DNA from: Tenacibaculum sp. M341
GTDB lineage: Bacteria > Bacteroidota > Bacteroidia > Flavobacteriales > Flavobacteriaceae
NCBI RefSeq assembly: GCF_004337695.1
Contig: NZ_SJXJ01000001.1
Span: forward strand, 310,001 to 374,000
Length of the DNA stretch: 64,000 bases
Direction: 5' to 3'
Both the position numbers and the translations under genes were made by a program. The notes below the pieces were generated by a model, which had not been told where the DNA came from, ran no database searches, and saw only the letters and a program-made list of their open reading frames with translations. Numbering within the stretch: the first letter of the stretch is position 1; every line of letters begins with the position of its first letter. Below, piece by piece: positions 41,889-51,150 of the stretch.

Positions 41889-43079
41889 ATGAAGTTGAAA
41901 AAGTATAAAGTTTGGTTTTATTTTATTTTAATAACAAGTTGTATAGAACCTTTTGATATAGAAAATCTTTCATTTGAAAAGAATTTAGTAGTAAATGCTG
42001 TAATTACTAATGAATTCAAACATCATATGATTGAGTTATCAAATACAGTAGAGTTAAATTCAGATGAAGTTAAATTTGAAACAGATGCTAAGGTTTCTAT
42101 TGTAGATAGCAATCAGTTAGTACATAGGTTTATAGAAGTTAGTGCTGGTAAATATGAGTCTGAAGAAAAATTTAAAGCAGAGTTAAACTTAGAGTATAAG
42201 CTTATCATAGAAACCAAAGATGGGCAAGTTTATGAGTCAACTTCAGAGAAGTTAGCAGAAGAAACTTCTATAATAGAACAAATCAATACAGATGTAATTC
42301 AAGATAATTTTGAAACGAAAGTTATTTTAAGTGTTGATACTAAAAGTTTTGACGATGATCAAAAATTTTATAGATATGAATATGTTGAAACTTATAAAGT
42401 GACACCTCCTTTTTGGAGAAAATATAGAATAAAAACTGTTTTAGATACTTATCCTTATGAATTTGATCTTGAACTAAAAGATTTTGATAGATTTTGTTAT
42501 CCGACTAGTGCCTCCAAGAAAATAATTTTAAAAGGAACAACGAATCTATCAGAGAGTTCTATTCGAGAGTTTCCTGTAAGGAGTATTCCTATTGAAGATA
42601 TCGCTTTAAGTATACGTTATAGCATTTTGGTTAAACAGTTCTCTATTAATCAAGAAGTGTATAATTATTATAAATTATTAGAAAAATTTTCTATTTCTGA
42701 TAATGTCTTTTCACAAACGCAAGTAGGAAAAATCCCCAGTAACATAAGGAGTATTGATACAAAAAATAAAGCTGTTGGATATTTTCATGTAGCATCTGTA
42801 TTTACAAAGAGAATATTTTTTGATAGAGACAAGGTAACTGATACTTATTATAACAATAATACATCAGGTCAATGTTATAATATTTTTGCTCCGCCTGTAA
42901 GAGCAAGAGATGGAGAATCACCTTTGTTAAATCTACTTAGAGAAGAAAGGTATGTTTATTACGGTTTATCAGATGAAATCTCAGTTATTCAATTTGCTCC
43001 ATATCTAGTAATTCCAAGGGAATGTGGTGATTGTAGACATTTAGGACCTGCTGAGAAACCTGATTTTTGGATAGATTAA
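41889..43079 (+). CDS. DUF4249 lipoprotein 1
   Basis: 396 residues. Lipoprotein signal MKLKKYKVWFYFILITSC with C18. An N-terminal beta domain (NLVVNAVITNEFKHHMIELS, KVSIVDSNQLVH, YKLIIETKDGQVYEST) and a C-terminal all-mixed part ending in the conserved tail CGDCRHLGPAEKPDFWID identify DUF4249. These lipoproteins are encoded next to TonB-dependent receptors in Bacteroidota and probably sit at the cell surface as receptor partners, by analogy to SusD, though the fold is unrelated. The gene lies between the receptor (2 nt) and the MG2/plug-like gene (9 nt). Confidence 0.9.
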   Translation: MKLKKYKVWFYFILITSCIEPFDIENLSFEKNLVVNAVITNEFKHHMIELSNTVELNSDEVKFETDAKVSIVDSNQLVHRFIEVSAGKYESEEKFKAELNLEYKLIIETKDGQVYESTSEKLAEETSIIEQINTDVIQDNFETKVILSVDTKSFDDDQKFYRYEYVETYKVTPPFWRKYRIKTVLDTYPYEFDLELKDFDRFCYPTSASKKIILKGTTNLSESSIREFPVRSIPIEDIALSIRYSILVKQFSINQEVYNYYKLLEKFSISDNVFSQTQVGKIPSNIRSIDTKNKAVGYFHVASVFTKRIFFDRDKVTDTYYNNNTSGQCYNIFAPPVRARDGESPLLNLLREERYVYYGLSDEISVIQFAPYLVIPRECGDCRHLGPAEKPDFWID

Positions 43080-43088
43080 TTAAAAATT

Positions 43089-44750
43089 ATGAAAAAAAAT
43101 ATTTTAATAATAGTATTGTTATTACAATCGATATTAACCATAAAAGGACAAGATAGAACAGAAAGTTCTCAAGTATTTAATAAAGTATTAAATGAAAAAG
43201 TACAGATTCATTATAATTCTAATTTTCTAGTAACAGGAGAAACACTTTATTATAAACTCTATTGTTTAAATTCTTATACAAATAAAATTTCAAAGAATAG
43301 TAAAGTAGCTTATGTCGAGATTGTAGATAATGAGGATAAAAGTATTTTAAAGCAAAAAATTAATTTAAGAAATGGACAAGGAAATAGTGAAATTTTTATT
43401 TCTTCTAAAATCCAATCTGGACCCTACAAATTAATAGCTTACACTAAATGGATGGGGAGTAAAGGTTCTTTTTCTCAAAGTAATATTTTTATTATGAATC
43501 CATTTTTTAGAAAAATTGAAAAAATTGATGAAAGTAATAAAGAAATCATTACTAATAGAAACATTGATAATGCTTTTTTACCTGTAAAAATAGACAAGTA
43601 TAATTATGGTAAAAGAGAAAAAGTGGTGTTAGAATTTAAAGACTCAATATTAAAGAGTAATTTGTCTATATCAGTTAGAAAAAAAAATAAATACATTCCA
43701 AATAAAGCAATAATTATTAATAAAGGATCTATTAATACTACAAAAAATGATGATTTAGCTGAATTAAGAGGGAGTTTGATAAAAGGTTGTTTAAAAGCTA
43801 AGAATGGAGAAGAAATTTCTAATATAAAATTATCATTGTCATTAAATAGTTCAAATAATTTACCATTGACTGCAACTACTGATAAACAAGGAAATTTTTT
43901 CTTTAATGTTAGTGAATTAAATAATGAATCTGTGTATTTGCAAGTCTTAAATGTTAAAGGAGCTGATTACGAGATTAAATTAGCAAAAGAAGATGTTCCT
44001 AGTTTTAGTTTTGGTAAAAATTTAGATTTTAAAGTAAATGATAGTTTGATAGCTATAATGAATAAACAGAGTATTTATTCTCAAATAGAAAATTCTTATT
44101 CAGATGTTAAAAAAGATTCTTTAATTAAGAAGCCTAGTAATTTCCCATTATTAAGTACAGAGAAAATTACATACAAGTTAGATGATTTTAAGAGGTTTAA
44201 AACAATAAAAGAAACTTTTACAGAAGTTGTTGAAGGTGCAAGAATTATTGGGAAAGATAAAGACCAGAAGGTGTATGTTGTAACCAATTCAAAGTTTATA
44301 AACACAAAATCACTTGTTATAGTAGATGGTAATATTGTTATGGATCATATAAGTTTTGTAAATCTCGATCCAAAAGAAATAAATTCTATTTCATTAATAA
44401 ATAAACCTTTTTTCTATGGTAATGATATTTATTCTGGAATTGTTTTTGTAGAAACTTTTGAAAAAAATCAACTGTTAAATACTAATGTGTTAAAAGAATT
44501 TAAAGTTTTAAAAGTACAACCTAATAAGAAATATTTTTTTCAAAGATATGACGATGATTTATCAGAAGAAATAGATAGAGTACCTGATTTTAGAACTCAA
44601 CTATATTGGAATCCAAACATAGATTTATCGAATAAAAAATCACTAAATTTTTATACTTCAGATGTTTCAGGAGATTTTGTAATTGAAGTAGAAGGGGTAA
44701 CAGAAGATGGTAGACTTATATCTTTAAAGAAAGAGTTTAAAGTGGAGTAA
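43089..44750 (+). CDS. MG2-like/plug-like exported protein 1 without barrel
   Basis: 553 residues with signal peptide MKKNILIIVLLLQSILTIKG. Residues about 35-140 resemble an alpha-2-macroglobulin MG2 domain (VQIHYNSNFLVTGETLYYKL, YVEIVDNEDKSILKQKINL, GPYKLIAYTKWM). A carboxypeptidase-regulatory-like domain follows (about 215-305; ELRGSLIKGCLKAKNGEEIS). Then comes a plug-like segment (SLVIVDGNIVMDHISFV, YSGIVFVETFEKN) and the conserved end VPDFRTQLYWNPN, FYTSDVSGDFVIEVEG. No barrel follows the plug, so it cannot be a transporter by itself; it may be a chaperone or scaffold of the receptor complex. It is followed by two further DUF4249 genes. Confidence 0.8.
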   Translation: MKKNILIIVLLLQSILTIKGQDRTESSQVFNKVLNEKVQIHYNSNFLVTGETLYYKLYCLNSYTNKISKNSKVAYVEIVDNEDKSILKQKINLRNGQGNSEIFISSKIQSGPYKLIAYTKWMGSKGSFSQSNIFIMNPFFRKIEKIDESNKEIITNRNIDNAFLPVKIDKYNYGKREKVVLEFKDSILKSNLSISVRKKNKYIPNKAIIINKGSINTTKNDDLAELRGSLIKGCLKAKNGEEISNIKLSLSLNSSNNLPLTATTDKQGNFFFNVSELNNESVYLQVLNVKGADYEIKLAKEDVPSFSFGKNLDFKVNDSLIAIMNKQSIYSQIENSYSDVKKDSLIKKPSNFPLLSTEKITYKLDDFKRFKTIKETFTEVVEGARIIGKDKDQKVYVVTNSKFINTKSLVIVDGNIVMDHISFVNLDPKEINSISLINKPFFYGNDIYSGIVFVETFEKNQLLNTNVLKEFKVLKVQPNKKYFFQRYDDDLSEEIDRVPDFRTQLYWNPNIDLSNKKSLNFYTSDVSGDFVIEVEGVTEDGRLISLKKEFKVE

Positions 44751-44845
44751 TTGAGGTTTTTACTTGATTTGTTGTGATTTAATTAAAAGCAAAATAGTTC
44801 AATATTTTATAATCATACTATAATAACAATAATGTAAATTTAAAA

Positions 44846-46033
44846 ATGAAAATGAAAAAATATAACATTTGGTTCTGTTTTATTTTGATAGTAAGTTGTA
44901 TTGAACCTTTTGATATTGAAAATCTTTCTTTTGAAAAGAATTTAGTAGTAAATGGAGTTATTACTAATGAGTATAAGAATCATACAGTAGAATTATCAAA
45001 TACTGTAGAATTAAGTTCTGATGAAATAATAAAAGAAACTGAAGCAAAAGTTTTTGTAGTAGATTCTAATAGTCAGTTGTATAGGTTTTTAGAGGTAGAA
45101 AATGGAAGGTATGAATCTGAAGAGAAATTTAAAGCAGAGTTAAATTTGGAGTATAAGCTAGTAATAGAAACAAAGGATGGAAAAATTTATGAATCAACAC
45201 CTGAGAAACTTGCTGAAGAAAATTCTATAATTGAAGAAATAAACAAAGATGTAATTGAAGAAAATTCTGAAACAAAAGTGGTTTTAAGCATTAATGCCAA
45301 AAGTTTCGATGAAGATCAAAAGTTTTACAAATATGAATATATTGAAACATATAAAGTAACCCCTACTTTTTGGAATAAATATAGAATCAAAACAATTTCT
45401 GATAGACCTCCTTATGTGTTTGATCTTGAATTAAAAGATTTTGATCGATTTTGTTACCCAACTAATTATTCGAAAAAAATAATAGTAACAGAAACAACTA
45501 ACTTATCTCAAAACTCTCTTCGTAATTTTCCTATAAGAAGTATTCCTTTAGAAGATGTGGCATTGAGCATTCGTTATAGTATTTTAGTTAAGCAGTTTTC
45601 AATTAGTCAAAAAGCTTATAATTATTTTAAGCTACTAGAAAAGTTTTCTATTTCCGATAATGTTTTTTCTCAAACACAAGTAGGCAAAGTTCCTAGTAAT
45701 ATAGAAGATACTCAAACAGGTAGTAAGGCTGTAGGCTATTTTCATATTTCATCTGTTAATTCAAAAAGATTTTTTTTGAATAGAGAAGAAGTAACAGATG
45801 CTTTATATGATAATAATACTTCAGGTCAATGCTATGAAACTTTTGCACCTCGTGTTAGTATACGTGATGAATCCCCTTTGTTAGAGATATTAAATTCTGG
45901 ACGGTTTGTTTTTTATGGATTATCAGAAGAAATTACTCCAATACCAGTAGCTCCTTATCTTATGATTCCAATAAAATGTGGTGATTGTAGGCATTTAGGT
46001 CCAGCTTTAAAACCTGATTATTGGATTGATTAA
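44846..46033 (+). CDS. DUF4249 lipoprotein 2
   Basis: 395 residues. Near-duplicate of the gene at 41889: signal MKMKKYNIWFCFILIVSC (C18), then IEPFDIENLSFEKNLVVNG, the SISQKAYNYFKLLEKFSISD segment and tail CGDCRHLGPALKPDYWID. Many residues are shared throughout, so duplication is recent. It has no own receptor gene; its 95-bp upstream gap holds a possible separate start of transcription. It could partner the same receptor with changed specificity. Confidence 0.88.
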   Translation: MKMKKYNIWFCFILIVSCIEPFDIENLSFEKNLVVNGVITNEYKNHTVELSNTVELSSDEIIKETEAKVFVVDSNSQLYRFLEVENGRYESEEKFKAELNLEYKLVIETKDGKIYESTPEKLAEENSIIEEINKDVIEENSETKVVLSINAKSFDEDQKFYKYEYIETYKVTPTFWNKYRIKTISDRPPYVFDLELKDFDRFCYPTNYSKKIIVTETTNLSQNSLRNFPIRSIPLEDVALSIRYSILVKQFSISQKAYNYFKLLEKFSISDNVFSQTQVGKVPSNIEDTQTGSKAVGYFHISSVNSKRFFLNREEVTDALYDNNTSGQCYETFAPRVSIRDESPLLEILNSGRFVFYGLSEEITPIPVAPYLMIPIKCGDCRHLGPALKPDYWID

Positions 46034-46116
46034 GAACAAGTATAAATGTATATTAAATAATAATCATTTTAAAAACAGTCTATGTTAAATTAAATGATTG
46101 ATAAAGAAAATGTATA

Positions 46117-47298
46117 ATGAAAATGAGAAGATATAATATTTGGTTTTGTTTTATTTTACTAATAAGTTGTATTGAACCTTTTGATATTGAAAACCTTTCG
46201 TTTGAAAGAAGTTTAGTAGTAAATGCGGTTATTACAAATGAATTCAAAAATCATTTAGTAAAATTATCTAATACTGTAGAACTAAGGACAGATGAAATTA
46301 TAAAGGAAACTGGAGCTAAAGTATTTATTGTTGATGATAATCAATTAGTATATAATTTTATAGAAATAGAAGAAGGTAAATATGAGTCTGAAGAAAAATT
46401 TAAGGCTGATTTAAATATAAGTTATAAGTTAGTAATTGAAACAAAAGATGGAAAAGTATATGAATCAACTCCGGAGCAATTAATGGAGGAGAATTCTATC
46501 ATTGAGTCTATAAATAGAACTGTAATAGAGGATGATTCTAAAACTAAATTAGTTTTAAGTGTTGATTCAAAAAGCTTTGATGAAAATAAAAAGTTTTATA
46601 GGTATGAGTATAGTGAAACATACAAAATGGCTCCTAATTTTTGGAATACTGAAGAACTTAAAGTTTTTTCAGACACACCTCCATTTGTAATTGCTCCAGT
46701 ACTAAAAGATTATGGTAGGTTTTGCTATCCAACTGTACATTCAAAAAAAATACTTCTGGCTGAAACTACTAAATTATCTCAGAATTTCATTCGCGAATTT
46801 CCTGTAAGAACAATACCTATAGATGATATTGAAATAAGTATAAGGTATAGCATTTTAATAAAGCAATTTTCAATTAGTCAAAAAACACATAATTATTATA
46901 AGTTGTTAGAAAAATTTTCGGTTTCTAATGATGTTTTCTCTCAAACCCAAGTTGGAAAAATTCCAAGTAATATAAAGAATATTGAAACAGGAAAACAAGT
47001 GGTAGGATATTTTGATGTTTCTTCAATTTCATATAAGAGAATATTCTTTAACCGAGAAAATGTAACAGATGAATTATATTACAATAATATATCTGAATGT
47101 TATTTTTTAAAGCCCTCTTTAGCAATTAGAGATGAATCTCCTTTGTTAAAATTACTTGAGTCAGGTGAATATGTTTTTTATGCTAGAAAAGACCCAGAGT
47201 CTAATTGTCCTGGAGGTCCTTATATATTGGTACCTAAAAAATGTGGTGATTGTAGAGATTCTGGTCCTTCAACTAAACCTGATTTTTGGATAGATTGA
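46117..47298 (+). CDS. DUF4249 lipoprotein 3
   Basis: 393 residues. Signal MKMRRYNIWFCFILLISC (C18), closely related to the two preceding DUF4249 genes in the first two thirds. It diverges near the C-terminus (YYNNISECYFLKPSLAI, FYARKDPESNCPGGP) before the shared tail CGDCRDSGPSTKPDFWID. The divergence of the late part may reflect selection at a ligand or partner surface. It is followed not by an intact MG2/plug gene but by the 48-codon remnant at 47323. Confidence 0.88.
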   Translation: MKMRRYNIWFCFILLISCIEPFDIENLSFERSLVVNAVITNEFKNHLVKLSNTVELRTDEIIKETGAKVFIVDDNQLVYNFIEIEEGKYESEEKFKADLNISYKLVIETKDGKVYESTPEQLMEENSIIESINRTVIEDDSKTKLVLSVDSKSFDENKKFYRYEYSETYKMAPNFWNTEELKVFSDTPPFVIAPVLKDYGRFCYPTVHSKKILLAETTKLSQNFIREFPVRTIPIDDIEISIRYSILIKQFSISQKTHNYYKLLEKFSVSNDVFSQTQVGKIPSNIKNIETGKQVVGYFDVSSISYKRIFFNRENVTDELYYNNISECYFLKPSLAIRDESPLLKLLESGEYVFYARKDPESNCPGGPYILVPKKCGDCRDSGPSTKPDFWID

Positions 47299-47322
47299 AA
47301 TTATAGGATTAGGAGTTAGAGA

Positions 47323-47469
47323 GATTGGAATCCAAATCTTATTTTATCAGATGAAAACACTATAAGTTTTTATACATCAGATGTTTCTGGTGATTTTGAG
47401 ATTGAAATAACAGGAATAAAACAAGAAGGTAAACCTATTTCTACAAGAAAAGAGTTTAAAGTTGAGTGA
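47323..47469 (+). pseudogene. 48-codon tail of an MG2/plug-like gene
   Basis: Frame from 47323 to TGA 47467-47469 reads DWNPNLILSDENTISFYTSD, VSGDFEIEITGIKQEG and ends RKEFKVE, matching the last residues of the proteins at 43089 and 52350 and the remnant ending at 38095. No start codon or earlier part remains; the deletion boundary lies within 25 bp of the DUF4249 stop at 47298. The rest of the 354-bp gap to 47653 holds the duplicated leader block. Confidence 0.8.
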
Positions 47470-47591
47470 TCTTAAATAACAATATGTTGATTTTTTAAGA
47501 GATGAAATATATTTTAAAAGGAAATAAGAGTTAATATTGAGAAAATCGTAAATAAACATTGTAAGTAGTGGATTTATTGTATTGAATTATA

Positions 47592-47690
47592 GGAAATTGG
47601 TGTGAATTATATATATTAGCAATATCAGCCAAAAAATCTTATAAAAATTATTATGAAAAACCGTTTGCTACTGTTTTCCATACTTCTGTG
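47592..47690 (+). repeat. Duplicated upstream block, copy 2
   Basis: Matches 38196-38294 over about 99 bp, covering the leader and the signal-peptide codons of the small exported protein gene. In both places it follows the tail of an MG2/plug-like gene by 100-125 bp, so the duplicated unit included the module boundary. Confidence 0.8.
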
Positions 47691-48423
47691 TAATATTACT
47701 TTTTCACAGCAAGAGAAAACTTATTATGCCCAATTTGATCATATTGTTAACCCTAAAAACACATCTTTAAGCTATGGAGTGCTTTTTAAAGAAAAATTTA
47801 GAAAGTTAAGGGGAGATCATAATTATTATTTAACGAATTATTTTTTAACAGGAAATGTTAATTATCAGGGAGAAAAATTTACTGATGTCATTTTTAAATA
47901 TGATTTAGTAGATGATCAAGTAATTGTTAAAATACCAGATAATGACGAAACTTTTATTTTCATTTTAGAGAATAAATTGGTATCAAATTTTACAATTAAA
48001 GATATTGCACCAATAAAATCTAAAACTATTAGTATTAAAGAAGAGTTAGTTATAAGTAAGTTGAAAAGAGAATTAAAAACCACAAACTTTATCAATACTA
48101 ATAGCTCTTTTGGATTTGTAGAGCCACTAACTAAAAACAAGTTTTTATCACTTTATAAAAAGTACAAGAAGAAGGCATATAGAAAGTCAAAAGAAAACTT
48201 TGTTCATTTTGAATTTAGTGAAAGAGTAAGGTATTTACTTGAATATGATGGAGAATTTCGATTTGTGAAAAGCAAGAAAGATTTTGTCAAAATATTTCCA
48301 AATTTAAAAAAACTTATCTCTAACCAATTCAAGAGTAAAAATTATATTAGAAAAAAGAATCCAGATGCGTTTTACCAAGAATTAGTAAAAACGATCAATC
48401 AAAAACTTATTGAAATCAACTAA
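47653..48423 (+). CDS. Small exported protein 3 of TonB/DUF4249 module
   Basis: 256 residues: signal peptide MKNRLLLFSILLCNITFSQ, then the family segments SLSYGVLFKEKFRKLRGDHNYY and FGFVEPLTKNKFLSLYKKYKKK, and a basic C-terminus (KNYIRKKNPDAFYQELVKTI). Compared with the paralogue at 38472 it has an insertion of about 30 residues in the middle (KDIAPIKSKTISIKEELVIS). It is 6 nt upstream of the second receptor gene. Function unknown. Confidence 0.75.
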   Translation: MKNRLLLFSILLCNITFSQQEKTYYAQFDHIVNPKNTSLSYGVLFKEKFRKLRGDHNYYLTNYFLTGNVNYQGEKFTDVIFKYDLVDDQVIVKIPDNDETFIFILENKLVSNFTIKDIAPIKSKTISIKEELVISKLKRELKTTNFINTNSSFGFVEPLTKNKFLSLYKKYKKKAYRKSKENFVHFEFSERVRYLLEYDGEFRFVKSKKDFVKIFPNLKKLISNQFKSKNYIRKKNPDAFYQELVKTINQKLIEIN

Positions 48424-48429
48424 ATAGCT

Positions 48430-51147
48430 ATGAAAAAGATACTTTTATTCATTGTAATTGTTTCTTGGGTTAACAATATTTTTTCTCAAAACAATTCAAA
48501 AAAGATTTCTATTGAATTTAATCAACTAAATCAAAAGGAAATCATTCAAATAATAGAAAAAAACACTGCTTATGAATTCTTTTTTTTAGAAGAATGGTTG
48601 AGTGATAGAAAAATAACAAAAACCTTTTCAAATGCTTCTTTAGAGCAAATATTAGATGAAATATTTATTGATACAGATATAAATTATTCAATTATAGAAA
48701 CAAGTAAAGTTATTTTAACTAAAGGAGTTTTAATTAGACCAACAATTTTTGAAAATGTAAAAAACACCAATAGTGTTTCACCTATAATAGTAGAAAATTA
48801 CGATGATGTTGATGTTTTTATAGGTAAAGAAAAGAGTCAAAGATCAGATTTATATACAATAAGTGGTTATGTGATAAACGATAAAACAAATAAACCTATT
48901 GAAGGAGTAACTATTTTAGAAAAAGAGAAAAATATTTACACAACTACGAATAAAAAAGGATATTATAAATTACAGTTACCGTATGGAAAAAATAACTTAG
49001 AAGCTAGATATGCTGGTTTTTCTAATGATAGTTATACGTTGGTTATATACGATAATGGTTCTTTAAACTTTTCAATGTTAGAAAAATTAGAAGAATTAGA
49101 TGAAGTAGTTATTCAGGGTGAAAAAGATAAAAACTTACGCGAAACTGTTACTGGTATAACTCAGTTGAAAGCTGAAGACATTAAAACAATACCACAAGTT
49201 TTAGGAGAAAGAGATTTGTTAAGAGCAGTTTTAACTCTACCAGGAATCAAATCTGCAGGAGAGGGAGCGGAAGGAGTAAATGTTAGAGGAGGAAAAGTTG
49301 ATCAAAATTTATTTCTATTAGATGATGGAGTAATGTATAATCCTACTCACTTTTTGGGATTATTTTCTGCTATAAATCCTTTTACTACTGATGATTTAAA
49401 AATATATAAAGGAAATATTCCGTCAGAATATGGTGGTAGGCTTTCCTCAGTTTTTGATATGAAAACAAAAGAAGGTAATACTCAGAAAGTAATAGGTGAA
49501 GCATCCATAGGACCTGTTACAGGAAATATTAGTGTACAAACTCCAATTGTAAAAGATAAATCATCTTTATTAATAGGATTAAGAAGTACTTATTCTGATT
49601 GGATTTTAGAGCTTTTGGATGACAAAAGATTAAAAAATAGCAATGTTTCTTTTTATGATGCAATAGCAAAACATAGTCATAAGTTTAACGATAAGAACTC
49701 TCTTAAAATTACAGGTTATTACAGTAAAGATAAGTTTCAAATAGCTTCTGATTCAATTAATAATTATAGCAATATTATTGGAACATTAAATTTTGAACAT
49801 AAATTTAACGATAAGCATAAAGGGAATTTAATTTTAGCAAATAGTGGATATAATTTTAATATTGACTATAAAAATGAGGGAAACAGAAACTTCAATTTAA
49901 AATATAGAATTAACGAAACTGATCTGAAGTTAAAAATGCAGTACAAGCATTCTAAAAAACATGTATTTCATTATGGAATCGAGTCAAAGTTATATAATGT
50001 ATCACCAGGTAATATAAATCCAAGTGATCAAAATTCCACAGTAATACCTTTAAATATAGCAAAAGAAAGAGGTTTAGAAAATGGTGTTTTTATTTCAGAT
50101 GCAATTAATTTAAATAAAAAGTTATCCTTTGATGTAGGTTTACGTTTTTCACAATTTTTAGGATTAGGATTAGGATTATCTGAACAGAGATTTTATGAAG
50201 AAAATTTACCTAAGAACGAGTCAACATTATTAAATACAATATCCTATAATAATAATGAAGTATATAAAGCTTACCAAGGATTTAGTTATCGTTTTTCAGG
50301 TCGATATGCGTTTGAAAATGATTTGTCTATAAAAGCAGGAATAAACAAGTCATTTCAATACATCCATAGATTAAGTAATAATACAACAGCATCACCAATA
50401 GATACTTGGAGGTTGTCAGATGTGAATATTTTACCAGAAGAAGGAACACAGTTTTCTTTGGGAGTTTTTAAAAATTTAGCAGACAATAACTTTGAATTAA
50501 GTTTAGAAGGATATTATAAAGATTATAAAAATTTAATAGACTACAAGACAGGTGCGACATTATTATTAAATGAAAATATAGAAACAGAAGTTTTACAAGG
50601 ACCAGGTAAATCTTATGGAATAGAATTTTTATTAAGAAAAAAAGTTGGAAGAGCCAATGGTTGGCTAGCATACACATATTCTAGATCATTCATAAAATTA
50701 GATAGTCAGTTTAAAGAAGAAACTGTTAATAATGGTGAGTTTTTTCCTACAAATTACGATAAGCCTCATAGTTTAGATGTTGTTTTTAATTATAAAATCA
50801 CGAACAGATATAGTGTTTCTAGCAATTTTAGTTATCAAACGGGAAGACCTGTAACATATCCAACAGGAAAATACATATTAAACGGTATTGAATACTCAAA
50901 CTATAGTAATAGAAATGCTTTTAGAATTCCTGATTATTACCGATTAGATATTGGAATTAATATTGAAGGGAACCACAAAATTAAAAAGTTTGCTCATAGT
51001 TTTTGGAACATTTCTGTGTACAATGTTTTAGGTAGAAATAATCCTTATTCAGTTTTCTTTGAAACAGAAAATGGAAATATTAATGGATATAAGAGTTCTA
51101 TTTTTTCTACGCCAATACCAACAATCACCTATAACTTTAAATTTTAG
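48430..51147 (+). CDS. STN-type TonB-dependent receptor 2
   Basis: 905 residues with the same domain order as the receptor at 39163: signal peptide, STN (ISIEFNQLNQKEIIQIIEK), CarboxypepD_reg-like (YTISGYVINDKTNKPIEGVT), plug (TLPGIKSAGEGAEGVNVRGG) and barrel ending ITYNFKF. The plug and the last barrel strands are almost identical to receptor 1 (RIPDYYRLDIGINIEGNHK), while the loop regions in the middle of the barrel differ more, as expected when paralogues take different ligands. The following DUF4249 gene starts 3 nt later. Confidence 0.92.
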   Translation: MKKILLFIVIVSWVNNIFSQNNSKKISIEFNQLNQKEIIQIIEKNTAYEFFFLEEWLSDRKITKTFSNASLEQILDEIFIDTDINYSIIETSKVILTKGVLIRPTIFENVKNTNSVSPIIVENYDDVDVFIGKEKSQRSDLYTISGYVINDKTNKPIEGVTILEKEKNIYTTTNKKGYYKLQLPYGKNNLEARYAGFSNDSYTLVIYDNGSLNFSMLEKLEELDEVVIQGEKDKNLRETVTGITQLKAEDIKTIPQVLGERDLLRAVLTLPGIKSAGEGAEGVNVRGGKVDQNLFLLDDGVMYNPTHFLGLFSAINPFTTDDLKIYKGNIPSEYGGRLSSVFDMKTKEGNTQKVIGEASIGPVTGNISVQTPIVKDKSSLLIGLRSTYSDWILELLDDKRLKNSNVSFYDAIAKHSHKFNDKNSLKITGYYSKDKFQIASDSINNYSNIIGTLNFEHKFNDKHKGNLILANSGYNFNIDYKNEGNRNFNLKYRINETDLKLKMQYKHSKKHVFHYGIESKLYNVSPGNINPSDQNSTVIPLNIAKERGLENGVFISDAINLNKKLSFDVGLRFSQFLGLGLGLSEQRFYEENLPKNESTLLNTISYNNNEVYKAYQGFSYRFSGRYAFENDLSIKAGINKSFQYIHRLSNNTTASPIDTWRLSDVNILPEEGTQFSLGVFKNLADNNFELSLEGYYKDYKNLIDYKTGATLLLNENIETEVLQGPGKSYGIEFLLRKKVGRANGWLAYTYSRSFIKLDSQFKEETVNNGEFFPTNYDKPHSLDVVFNYKITNRYSVSSNFSYQTGRPVTYPTGKYILNGIEYSNYSNRNAFRIPDYYRLDIGINIEGNHKIKKFAHSFWNISVYNVLGRNNPYSVFFETENGNINGYKSSIFSTPIPTITYNFKF

Positions 51148-51150
51148 ATT

